Positions 1 to 7,125 of a stretch of DNA of 11,869 bases are shown here, one piece after another. Position 1 is the first letter of the stretch. Every line of letters starts with the position of its first letter. The notes under the pieces are model-generated. The model was given only the letters and a program-made list of their open reading frames with translations. It was not told the origin of the DNA and searched no databases. Source of the stretch: Proteobacteria bacterium UBA1148 (GTDB taxonomy: Bacteria; Pseudomonadota; Gammaproteobacteria; Steroidobacterales; Rariloculaceae); the NCBI GenBank assembly GCA_002311835.1, contig DBZY01000064.1, positions 81,712 to 93,580 of the forward strand, in the 5' to 3' direction. The translations under genes were made by a program, and so were the position numbers.

Positions 1-485
1 TGATGGCCCTGGTGGGCGGAAGCGAGGCTGACCTTGAGCGCGCAAGGCCTGTACTTGATGCGCTCACTCGACGAATCGTTCACGTTGGTCCAGTCGGCCA
101 TGGGTCCCTGATGAAGCTCGTGATTAATCTACCCTTGGCGGTCTATTGGCAGTCTCTTGCGGAGGCAAGCGCCATGGGTCATGCGGGCGGGCTGGATTTA
201 AGTGTAATGCTGGACGTGATGAAGGACAGCGGCGCATCCTTGGCAGCCTTCCCTAAAAAAATACCGGAGATTCTGGGTCAATCGGCGGCCGTGGCTTTCA
301 ATATCGATACACTGCACAAAGATGTAAAGTCAATATTAGAAACGGGTCGTGAATTAGGTGTTCCCATGGAAATGACTAACACCATGCTTTCGGCTTGTGA
401 ATCCGCCCAGAAAGCAGGTTTGGGTTCGACCGATGCAGTCACGCTCGTGAGATTTATGATTGATTCACTTAACGAGTCGAATTAA
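1..485 (+). CDS. 3-hydroxyisobutyrate dehydrogenase family protein, C-terminal part (5' end outside window)
   Basis: This is the C-terminal half of a beta-hydroxyacid dehydrogenase (3-hydroxyisobutyrate / tartronate semialdehyde / glyoxylate reductase family), an NAD(P)-dependent oxidoreductase acting on short 3-hydroxy or 2-hydroxy-3-oxo acids. The reading frame is already open at base 3 and lacks the N-terminal Rossmann GxGxxG domain, so the ATG at base 3 is internal and the true start lies upstream. The visible part begins with the VGG strand that ends the nucleotide domain. It continues with GPVGHGSLMKLVIN, which carries the family catalytic Lys and the Asn four residues later (K38 and N42, counted from base 3). 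Next comes the all-helical domain with the HKD segment near residue 106 and a normal C-terminus. It leads a + strand run with two amidohydrolases and a DapA-like enzyme, which would fit reduction of a semialdehyde made by aldol cleavage. The family is clear; the substrate is not. Confidence 0.9.
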   Translation, partial: MALVGGSEADLERARPVLDALTRRIVHVGPVGHGSLMKLVINLPLAVYWQSLAEASAMGHAGGLDLSVMLDVMKDSGASLAAFPKKIPEILGQSAAVAFNIDTLHKDVKSILETGRELGVPMEMTNTMLSACESAQKAGLGSTDAVTLVRFMIDSLNESN

Positions 486-530
486 AAGGCCAACATTATT
501 TTCGAGTGGGTCAACGCAAAAACTTTTGAA

Positions 531-534
531 AAGG
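531..534 (+). promoter_or_regulatory. Ribosome binding site of the exported amidohydrolase
   Basis: AAGG, within GAAAAGG, sits 7 bases before the ATG at 542. This supports 542 as the start and therefore the presence of the hydrophobic leader. Confidence 0.6.
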
Positions 535-541
535 TTAAAGG

Positions 542-2233
542 ATGAAGTTAATCAAACTTACTTTTGCTATAGCCGTATCTAGTGTCGTTAGTCATTCGTT
601 ACTGCTCGCACAGGAATCTCCCGATCAAATTTTTCTAAATGGCAAAATCGCTACCGTTGATGATTTCTTTTCCATCAGTGAAGCGGTCGCGATTAAGGGC
701 GACCGAATATTAGCCGTTGGCACTAACGAGGAAATTGAGTCTCTCTCAGAACCCAGTACGCCGAGGACGAATCTCGACGGACGAACTGTTATCCCGGGAC
801 TTATTGATAACCACAATCACGTCGTCCGGGCCACAGAGTACTGGCCAAACGAAGCGCGGTTAGATGGCGTAACGAACCGTTCAGAAGCGCTAGAAATTCT
901 TAGTGCAAAAGCGGAAACCCTAGCCTCGGGTAACTGGCTAATGTCACTGGGAGGCTGGAGCGAGGCTCAGTTCATTGATAGTCAAGCGGACTTTACACTG
1001 GCAGAACTTGATGCAGTGGCGCCGGGACGACCTGCATTTATTCAGTCCGTCTATCATCATGCCTTCGGCAATACAGCCTGGTTCAACGCCATGGGCATCC
1101 CGCTGAATACCTCCGAGGAAGAGCAGTCCGCCACCGGTCTTGCGGCCCACGTGGTACGGGATGTGAGCGGCCAGGTGACCGGCCGACTGAATGGTGGTTT
1201 TCCTATGATAGAACTTGCTCTGCAGAATTTTCCGCCCGTCTCGAGCGAGCAGCAGATTGAAGCCATAAAGTCATCGTTCACCCATCTGAATAGCATCGGT
1301 CTCACCACAGTCTACGACCCCGCTGGAGTCGGAATTAGGCGGGAGAGTTATGCAAGACTCCGGGAAATCGCCCTAGACTCCGGGCTAACGGTACGCATCT
1401 ACCACACTTTAGGTGGCAGCACGCCACGAACACCCCGAGACGCGAGGGATCTCATCGCAGAAATTGAGGGCTCAAAACCTTTTCAAGGTAACGTATTTAT
1501 CGATCTAATCGCTGTCGGGGAAATTTATTACACGCCATTCCACTGGGATAACACTCTCCAGCCAACCAACCCGGAAAGTAATGACGTTGCATGGGCGCGT
1601 CAGATATTAATTGCCTCCGCACAAGGCGGCTGGTCGGTGCAAACACATGCCACACAGCCCGAGACCATTGATTACCTCCTAGATCTCGTTGCTGAGGTGA
1701 ACCAGATACATCCTGTACGACAACTACGCTGGTCCATCACGCACGCTGACAACATTAATGCTGAGCAGCTGGAACGTGTAAGGCATCTGGGTATGAATAT
1801 TCAGCTTCGTAGCAATACGGTTATGGGTGGGCGTGGCCCCGTCTTCGAAAAATTTGGTGATGCAGCGTACAACATGCCTCCTCTCCGAATGGTGCAGGAC
1901 AGTGGTGTTTCCTACGGCCTTGGTACGGATGGTACGAAGGCTGCTCAAATCAATCCATTCGTCACTCTATGGTGGGCGGTCACCGGCAAAGCGTTGAACG
2001 GCGAGATCATACAACACCAAACCTTAACAAGAGAAGAAGCCTTAATTGCAACCACACGCGCTAATGCGTTGTTGATGTTTCAGGAACAAAACATAGGGGC
2101 GATCAAACCAGGTTTACTCGCTGACATGCTCGTCTTGGATAGGGATTATTTCACCGTACCAGCAGATGAAATTAAAGATATTCGCCCAGTGGCAACCATC
2201 GTAGGTGGACGCATCGTTTATGGGAATCTCTAG
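542..2233 (+). CDS. YtcJ-like amidohydrolase (Amidohydro_3 family), predicted exported
   Basis: This is a metal-dependent hydrolase of the amidohydrolase superfamily, YtcJ / N-substituted formamide deformylase branch, whose known members cleave amide-type bonds. At 563 residues it is full length. Residues 1-24 form a signal peptide: Lys at 2 and 5, a hydrophobic core, and likely cleavage around LLLA-Q. This implies a periplasmic location. The N-terminal beta-sandwich strand is FLNGKIATVDD, and the first metal motif is DNHNH (H91, H93). Further ligands are in QTHA (H369), ITHA (H401) and GTDG (D463). The C-terminal strand IKPGLLADMLVLD closes the composite domain. The usual Lys-containing motif after the central strands (K-L-x-x-DG) is replaced by LIAVGE near 322-327. 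It lies 56 bases after the dehydrogenase and 40 before the next amidohydrolase, probably in one operon. Fold and family are secure; the substrate is unknown. Confidence 0.88.
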   Translation: MKLIKLTFAIAVSSVVSHSLLLAQESPDQIFLNGKIATVDDFFSISEAVAIKGDRILAVGTNEEIESLSEPSTPRTNLDGRTVIPGLIDNHNHVVRATEYWPNEARLDGVTNRSEALEILSAKAETLASGNWLMSLGGWSEAQFIDSQADFTLAELDAVAPGRPAFIQSVYHHAFGNTAWFNAMGIPLNTSEEEQSATGLAAHVVRDVSGQVTGRLNGGFPMIELALQNFPPVSSEQQIEAIKSSFTHLNSIGLTTVYDPAGVGIRRESYARLREIALDSGLTVRIYHTLGGSTPRTPRDARDLIAEIEGSKPFQGNVFIDLIAVGEIYYTPFHWDNTLQPTNPESNDVAWARQILIASAQGGWSVQTHATQPETIDYLLDLVAEVNQIHPVRQLRWSITHADNINAEQLERVRHLGMNIQLRSNTVMGGRGPVFEKFGDAAYNMPPLRMVQDSGVSYGLGTDGTKAAQINPFVTLWWAVTGKALNGEIIQHQTLTREEALIATTRANALLMFQEQNIGAIKPGLLADMLVLDRDYFTVPADEIKDIRPVATIVGGRIVYGNL

Positions 2234-2273
2234 CGGACGTGGATGACCCAGAACACCCCTCTTTGAGGCGAAA

Positions 2274-3161
2274 GTGTCAAAGGTCATAGCTACGACGACC
2301 TGCGAGCGATTCGATCCGAACCCGAAAGCTCCGGCGCAGCAGCCCCCAGCGCGATCATGCGATACGCACATGCACATTTGTGGACCGGCATCCCGTTATG
2401 CGTATTCTAAAAATCGAATCTACACGCCACCTGACGCCCTGCTATCCGATTATGTTCACCTTGCGGCGACACTCGGACTTGAACGAGTCGTCTTTGTCCA
2501 ACCGAGCGTTTACGGCACTGATAACACCGTGATGCTCACTGCAATGGACAACTGCCCACTCACCAACAGAGGCATCGCCGTGCTGGGTGAGGACGTTACC
2601 GATGCCGAAATCGAATCATTGAATCAAGCGCAAGTGCGTGGTGTCCGATTTAATCTTGTAGATGTCATCATGCCCGGTACAGACCTGCCCCTAGAGTCCA
2701 TCAAAAGGTTTGCAAATCGAATTGCTCCTCTTGGCTGGCATGTGGAGTTATTGCTACACGTGGATGATTTCCCACACCTAGACGATGACTTGGGCGACTT
2801 GCCAGTTGACCTAGTTGTGGGACATCTAGGCTACTTTCGTCCAGGCAAAACGCCTGAAGACCCTGGTTTCCAGGCACTAGTTCGCCTCATGAAAGCCAAA
2901 CGCTGCTGGACGAAACTCACGGGACCTTATCGAGTGTCATCCGAGTCTTACCCTTATAACAGCGTAAAGCCGTTCGCAGAATTTCTGTTTTCGGAGGCTG
3001 CGGAGCAGTTGCTATGGGGCTCCGATTGGCCCCACGTCTGCATAAAAACACCCATGCCGAACGATGGTGATTTACTAAAACTTCTATCGGAGTGGGTTCC
3101 AGAATCTGAGATCCGTCATAAAATACTCGTCGAGAATCCATCTCGTCTCTACGGTTTCTAA
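2274..3161 (+). CDS. Amidohydrolase-2 family lactonase (LigI / 2-pyrone-4,6-dicarboxylate hydrolase-like)
   Basis: This is a TIM-barrel hydrolase of 295 residues, the usual length of the LigI / 4-sulfomuconolactonase / D-galactarolactone isomerase group. These enzymes act on lactones of dicarboxylic acids. Visible motifs are CDTHMH (H32, H34), VQPSVYGTDN (about 75-84), RGVRFN (122-127), VGHLGYF (H184), KLTGPYR (214-220) and WGSDWPH (catalytic D251). This order and spacing match LigI-type proteins. The start is GTG at 2274, preceded by GAGG at 2265-2268 with a 5-base gap; the HxH motif begins at residue 32 after a Pro/Ala-rich leader. There is no signal peptide, so it is cytoplasmic. The neighbouring DapA-like lyase and beta-hydroxyacid dehydrogenase suggest that ring opening is followed by C-C cleavage or dehydration and then reduction. 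That route is inferred; both the pyrone-dicarboxylate and aldarolactone options remain open. Confidence 0.88.
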   Translation: MSKVIATTTCERFDPNPKAPAQQPPARSCDTHMHICGPASRYAYSKNRIYTPPDALLSDYVHLAATLGLERVVFVQPSVYGTDNTVMLTAMDNCPLTNRGIAVLGEDVTDAEIESLNQAQVRGVRFNLVDVIMPGTDLPLESIKRFANRIAPLGWHVELLLHVDDFPHLDDDLGDLPVDLVVGHLGYFRPGKTPEDPGFQALVRLMKAKRCWTKLTGPYRVSSESYPYNSVKPFAEFLFSEAAEQLLWGSDWPHVCIKTPMPNDGDLLKLLSEWVPESEIRHKILVENPSRLYGF

Positions 3162-3184
3162 AACCATTGCTTGGGAAAATTAGT

Positions 3185-3189
3185 AGGAG
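3185..3189 (+). promoter_or_regulatory. Ribosome binding site that fixes the DapA-like start
   Basis: AGGAG ends 5 bases before the ATG at 3195, whereas the TTG at 3171 has no comparable site. This selects the shorter 300-residue protein. Confidence 0.75.
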
Positions 3190-3194
3190 CATTC

Positions 3195-4097
3195 ATGTCA
3201 GGGCACGTCTTTCGAGGAGTACTCGTTCCGGTACTGACCCCATTCCGACCGGATTTATCTCCCGATGTCGATGCGTTCGTTACTCACTGCCGTTGGTTAC
3301 TCAATAGAGGCGCGCACGGCCTCGCAGTTTTTGGAACAACTAGTGAGGCTAACTCAATTGGATTGGAAGAACGCATGGCACTATTGGAACACCTTATTGA
3401 TAGCGGCATTTCTCCTAGCGTTTTGATGCCTGGAACAGGCACGAGTGCACTAACGGACACGGTTCGGTTGACTGCGCATGCGGTGGAGCATGGATGTGCC
3501 GGTGTCTTGGTGCTGCCACCGTTTTACTACAAAGCCATCGACGACGATGGCTTATTTGCAAGTTATTCCGAAATCATACAACGGGTGGGCAGTGATTCAT
3601 TGCAAGTTTATCTCTATCACATTCCGCCTATTTCGCAGGTACACCTATCCCTCAAACTGATTGGGCGCTTGCTGAGTGCTTACGAGAACACAATCGTAGG
3701 TTTAAAGGATAGCTCCGGTGACTGGAGTAATACCGAGACGGTACTCAGAGAATACCCAACGCTTGCTACATTCTGCGGCTCGGAAGTATTTCTTTTAGAG
3801 ACCCTACGAAAGGGTGGTGCAGGGTCTATCACTGCGACAGCTAATGTAAACGTAGCGGAGATTCGAAAAACATTTGAGCGTTGGCAAGAAGGTAATGCGA
3901 ATAAACTTCAAAAAGAAATTAACTCGGTGCGTAAAGTATTCGAGAAATATCCACTAATTCCGAGTTTGAAAGCAATCACCGCCGAATTCTACAATTCATC
4001 AGACTGGTGCAGAGTGCGTCCTCCACTCCGCGCCCTAAGCGTAACTGACACCGAAGGGCTTATAAAATCTTTGACAAATCTAGGATTCAAGATGTGA
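3195..4097 (+). CDS. DapA/NanA-superfamily aldolase or dehydratase (dihydrodipicolinate synthase family)
   Basis: This is a Schiff-base (beta/alpha)8 lyase of the DHDPS/N-acetylneuraminate lyase superfamily, 300 residues, whose members form or cleave bonds next to a 2-oxo acid. Visible motifs are VPVLTPF (11-17), GTTSE (47-51, the pyruvate carboxylate loop, normally GTTGE), YHIPP (141-145, with the conserved Tyr) and GLKDSSGD (169-176), in which K171 is the Schiff-base lysine. True DapA has Arg after the YNVP motif to hold the substrate carboxylate; here that stretch reads YHIPPIS, so lysine biosynthesis is unlikely and a catabolic aldolase/dehydratase is favoured. The start is ATG at 3195 because AGGAG at 3185-3189 is correctly spaced; an in-frame TTG at 3171 would add eight non-conserved residues. 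It is the last gene of the + strand operon and converges with the M20 gene 65 bases away. Confidence 0.88.
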   Translation: MSGHVFRGVLVPVLTPFRPDLSPDVDAFVTHCRWLLNRGAHGLAVFGTTSEANSIGLEERMALLEHLIDSGISPSVLMPGTGTSALTDTVRLTAHAVEHGCAGVLVLPPFYYKAIDDDGLFASYSEIIQRVGSDSLQVYLYHIPPISQVHLSLKLIGRLLSAYENTIVGLKDSSGDWSNTETVLREYPTLATFCGSEVFLLETLRKGGAGSITATANVNVAEIRKTFERWQEGNANKLQKEINSVRKVFEKYPLIPSLKAITAEFYNSSDWCRVRPPLRALSVTDTEGLIKSLTNLGFKM

Positions 4098-4162
4098 ACT
4101 GAACACTCGAACTACCCATCCTGTAGGGGTTTGCCCGAAGACATTCCATTCAAAACGAATCT

Positions 4163-5413
4163 TTAGCTGGCAAGCTTTGCGAGGGTTACAGCTAAAACAC
4201 GGGTGACAGTAGCAAGATCTGATGGTTCACAGTTTTCCGCCTCATTGTGGCTAATTCCTTCCTCACAAGGAGAAAAAATCATTCCTGTGGGACAATGGTA
4301 GTGAAGTTGCCGAGCATCGTGCCCCGCCATAGATAAAATCGGTTTATTTTCTATCCCAAGTTCCTGAGCTGAGTTAGAGATACAAGCCCTGATTTCATTG
4401 GGGAATTCCAATGAATCAGACGTAGCGATCTCCATCACCTCGACAGCGCAGGGGCCACGATTTTCCTCACACAACCCAGATATGGCATTACCGAGTCGCT
4501 TTAGTGTCTGTCCATCAGGATGACGTATATCGATCGAGAACAGCACGTTTGATGGCACCACAGACGGTACATTTGGCGATACCTGGAATAAGCCGGTAGT
4601 GAACTTTACCTGGTCCGTATCAAAGGCTTGGCGCATTGCACCAATCATTTCAAGAGCTGAAAAAAGCGCGTCCTTTCTATCGGACATGGGTAGTGTGCCA
4701 GCGTGACCCTCATCGCCAGTCACCCTAACGCGGAATCGGCGTGAACCCTGAATTCCTGTTACTACCCCAACCGGCACACCAAGCTCTTCAAGAATTGGTC
4801 CCTGCTCGATATGAGCTTCAATGAAAGCGGTCATCGGAAACCCAAGAGACCGCCTCTTTATGTTGGGAAACATGGCGAGAGTCTTCTCGAGCGCCTCAAC
4901 CGTTCTTATACCGTTAACATCCTTGACCTCTAGAATCTGCTCCATCGGGCGCCGCCCGGTGAAGGCTTCTGACCCCATCATGCCGGGTGAAAAGCGCGAG
5001 CCTTCTTCGTTCATCCAGACGACGATTTCGATCGGCTTCGTGGGTACAACTCCGGATTCTTGTATCGCTTGAATCGCTTCAAACCCAGCCACTACCCCGA
5101 ATGCACCATCAAACTTACCGCCTGTTGGCTGGCTATCGATATGGGAGCCGGTGACGACCGGCGGGGCATCGGTCTCTGTCCCCTCCAGGCAGAAAAAAAG
5201 ATTGCTGATGTCATCGGTGTAGACCGAAAGACCAATCTCATCAGCCCAGGTAATTAGTAAGCGCCGTGCTTCTATTTCCTCGTCTGTTAGGGCCAGTCTG
5301 CAAACCCCATCGTTTTCCGTACCACCAATACGAGCAAGTTTCATGAGTCGCTGCCAGACACGATCTTGATCAACACGATCAGCTACGTTAGTTGTGGCAT
5401 TCTCGGTAGACAG
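4163..5413 (-). CDS. M20-family N-carbamoyl-amino-acid hydrolase / allantoate amidohydrolase-like enzyme, probable CTG start
   Basis: This is a cytoplasmic Zn-dependent amidohydrolase of the hydantoinase/carbamoylase family (beta-ureidopropionase, L-carbamoylase, allantoate amidohydrolase). Counted from the in-frame ATG at 5344, the metal site is intact: TGSHID (H68), GGKFDGAFG (D79), MNEEGSRF (E113/E114), EAHIEQG (H178) and GISHNEAE (H366). The dimerisation lid GHAGTLPMSDR is also present. The conserved N-terminal helix (VDQDRVWQRL, then MKLARIGG) is encoded upstream of that ATG. The frame stays open back to the stop at 5453-5455 without ATG, GTG or TTG. CTG at 5411-5413 follows GAGGT (5421-5425) by 7 bases and would give 416 residues, a normal family length, against 393 from the ATG. 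The SD overlaps the stop of the preceding hydrolase gene, indicating translational coupling. The substrate is unresolved among N-carbamoyl, ureido and N-acyl amino acids. Confidence 0.88.
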   Translation of the reverse strand: MSTENATTNVADRVDQDRVWQRLMKLARIGGTENDGVCRLALTDEEIEARRLLITWADEIGLSVYTDDISNLFFCLEGTETDAPPVVTGSHIDSQPTGGKFDGAFGVVAGFEAIQAIQESGVVPTKPIEIVVWMNEEGSRFSPGMMGSEAFTGRRPMEQILEVKDVNGIRTVEALEKTLAMFPNIKRRSLGFPMTAFIEAHIEQGPILEELGVPVGVVTGIQGSRRFRVRVTGDEGHAGTLPMSDRKDALFSALEMIGAMRQAFDTDQVKFTTGLFQVSPNVPSVVPSNVLFSIDIRHPDGQTLKRLGNAISGLCEENRGPCAVEVMEIATSDSLEFPNEIRACISNSAQELGIENKPILSMAGHDARQLHYHCPTGMIFSPCEEGISHNEAENCEPSDLATVTRVLAVTLAKLAS

Positions 5414-5418
5414 GGGAC

Positions 5419-6303
5419 TTACCTCGTTTTCATGATTTCCGAAGGCTTGGACCTAGGATCCCGCGGCAACCAGCGATCCTCTTCAACCATGGCAAAAAAC
5501 TCCGCGAGACCACAATTAAATAAATCAGGCTCTTCAAGATTGATCGTATGACCGGTCTTCGGTAGTACGTGAAGACCACACGCCGGAATTGCGCGTTTCA
5601 AGAAAATCCCCGGCTTTAGACAATGGTCATCTTCATCACCCACAACCACGAGAGTTGGGGCAGTTATTTTCCCAAGGGAATCTTCAAGGTCATACAAGGA
5701 TGGCCTTTCAGCCTGCACGCCTCGCATAGTGTGTGCGCTACCTTTCGCAGAATGCTCACCTAGCATTCTGCGAAATTCACTCCACCCGCTAGGATCTTTC
5801 AGCAGAAACGGTACTCTAGAAGCAGCCATTCCATACGTATGCGAAAATGATTCACTCCCCTGACTCTCAAACTGGTCAGCAACTTCCAAGGACACCTCTT
5901 TGAAATAGTCTTCAAATTTTTTCTCAGCACCGTATCCAGCACTTGCGACTACTAGCGAAAGCGCACGGTCCGGATAAGCCATTCCAAAATGCAATGCAGC
6001 AAACCCACCCATCGAAAGACCAACGATGTGTGCGCGTGCTATTTTAAAATGGTCCATGACATCACGGATATCGTCAACGGCTCTAACCTGAGAGTACTGA
6101 GATACGTCTTCGGGCACGTCTGAGGGTGGATACCCACGTGCATTGAAAGTTATACAACGGTACCGACGAGAAAAATACCGCACCTGAGGCTCCCAACTGC
6201 GTTGATCCCCACCAAATTCGTGAATAAAAACAATCGGTGTGCCTTCAGATGTGTCTTCAACATGTAGGCGCACTTTATCGTCAGTAACAGCGAAATCAGT
6301 CAT
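5419..6303 (-). CDS. Alpha/beta hydrolase (enol-lactonase/esterase-like)
   Basis: This is an alpha/beta-fold hydrolase of about 294 residues, resembling 3-oxoadipate enol-lactonase and (E)-2-(acetamidomethylene)succinate hydrolase-type enzymes, which cleave ester, lactone or amide-like bonds of organic acids. Counted from GTG at 6306, the catalytic machinery is visible: nucleophile elbow GLSMGG (S98), acid residue in VVGDEDDH (D224-D227) and TGHTINLEEP (H253). The oxyanion loop reads HEFGG (29-33) instead of the usual HGxGG. There is no signal peptide, so it is cytoplasmic. Either GTG 6306 or ATG 6303 could start it; they differ by one residue and I took the ATG. It begins about 6 bases after the SDR stop and ends 5 bases before the proposed CTG start of the M20 gene, so it is tightly operonic. 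The fold and triad are secure; the substrate is not. Confidence 0.88.
   Translation of the reverse strand: MTDFAVTDDKVRLHVEDTSEGTPIVFIHEFGGDQRSWEPQVRYFSRRYRCITFNARGYPPSDVPEDVSQYSQVRAVDDIRDVMDHFKIARAHIVGLSMGGFAALHFGMAYPDRALSLVVASAGYGAEKKFEDYFKEVSLEVADQFESQGSESFSHTYGMAASRVPFLLKDPSGWSEFRRMLGEHSAKGSAHTMRGVQAERPSLYDLEDSLGKITAPTLVVVGDEDDHCLKPGIFLKRAIPACGLHVLPKTGHTINLEEPDLFNCGLAEFFAMVEEDRWLPRDPRSKPSEIMKTR
5421..5425 (-). promoter_or_regulatory. Shine-Dalgarno for the M20 gene, overlapping the upstream stop codon
   Basis: On the minus strand GAGGT lies at 5425-5421, 7 bases before CTG at 5413-5411. It overlaps the final codons of the alpha/beta hydrolase (AGG TAA). No SD precedes the in-frame ATG at 5344. 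Confidence 0.6.
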
Positions 6304-6312
6304 CACGCTTCA

Positions 6313-7095
6313 TCATATAATTGAACGTCTCGAGGAAATTCCCCCGTCGACAGTATAAATTACGCCCGATGTATATCCGGCGCGATAAGATGCGAGAAAG
6401 ACAATGAGATCCGTGACCTCGTGCACATGCGCAGGCCGGCTCAAAGGGTAACCCTCCAATAACTCCGTGTATCGACTTTCGTCACTCAACACGTCCTTTG
6501 CCCGCTTCTTTAGCATGTTATATATGCGATCTGTGTTGACCGGCCCTGGGTTTACGCCAACAACCCTGATGTTGTCATCAAGACTGTGACCACCAAGCGC
6601 ACGGGTAAAAGCCATCAAACCGGCGTTACCAGTAGTGCCGGCAATGTATCTCGGATCAAATATCTCGCCGCTGTTACCAATATTGTTGATGATTACTCCA
6701 GAGCCGTTCTCTTTCATCTTCCCATAATAAATTCGACAAAGATTAATGTAACTCATCACTTTAAGTTCCCACCCATCACGCCAGGCTTTCTCATCTATCT
6801 CCAGCAAGGTACCGCTAGGAATTGCTCCAGCGTTGTTGACTAGAATATCTATATGTCCGACCGCCTCGGAAAGACGCTCGCACGCACCAGGCTCTGTTAA
6901 GTCTAGAGGATGCAGAACTACTTCGACGTCGTGATTTTTCTCAATATCTTTTTTAACGCTTTCAAGCACAGCATCATTTCGAGCGGTCAAATGCAAATGA
7001 ACCCCTTCCGCAGCGAAGGATTCCGCCACAATTTTTCCAATACCCCGGGACGCTCCGGTAACAAGCGCAATCTTCCCAACTAGTTCTAAATCCAT
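6313..7095 (-). CDS. Short-chain dehydrogenase/reductase with an atypical active site
   Basis: This is a classical-length SDR (260 residues) with an intact N-terminal nucleotide-binding motif TGASRGIG (13-20), DLT (65-67), NNAG (87-90), the substrate-helix segment AFTRALGG (162-169) and VNPGPVNTD. The C-terminal strand GVIYTVDGG is typical of the family. The active-site region is unusual: the tyrosine is present in DPRYIAGTTGNAG (Y150), but the Lys four residues later is Thr (T154). The segment before it reads INNIGNSGE, without the usual NISS serine arrangement. The cofactor fold is preserved, so the protein may oxidise or reduce a substrate by a modified mechanism, or have another role. The start is ATG at 7095, 30 bases after the aminotransferase, with only a weak GAG-type SD. 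I recall related SDR sequences with YxAGxxGNA segments, so this may be a lineage trait and not decay. Confidence 0.88.
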   Translation of the reverse strand: MDLELVGKIALVTGASRGIGKIVAESFAAEGVHLHLTARNDAVLESVKKDIEKNHDVEVVLHPLDLTEPGACERLSEAVGHIDILVNNAGAIPSGTLLEIDEKAWRDGWELKVMSYINLCRIYYGKMKENGSGVIINNIGNSGEIFDPRYIAGTTGNAGLMAFTRALGGHSLDDNIRVVGVNPGPVNTDRIYNMLKKRAKDVLSDESRYTELLEGYPLSRPAHVHEVTDLIVFLASYRAGYTSGVIYTVDGGISSRRSII

Positions 7096-7125
7096 AAATA
7101 TCGTCTCATTGCTTTAATTGCGTAG

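Noticed and set aside
3171..3194. TTG start giving an eight-residue N-terminal extension on the DapA-like protein
   Set aside because: No SD precedes it, while AGGAG sits at the right distance from ATG 3195, and the extra residues do not belong to the family domain.
4098..4162. Bidirectional terminator between the convergent genes
   Set aside because: Only short, imperfect complementarity around CTACCC / GTAGGG and no T-tract; not convincing enough to list.
5384..5404. Frameshift or sequencing error as the cause of the missing ATG in the M20 gene (an out-of-frame ATG lies near 5401-5403)
   Set aside because: That ATG hits a stop after five codons, and the in-frame reading already restores the conserved helix without a shift. 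CTG initiation needs fewer assumptions, though error is not excluded.
5366..5551. Short + strand open frame across the hydrolase/M20 junction
   Set aside because: It is the complement of two real genes and resembles no protein family.
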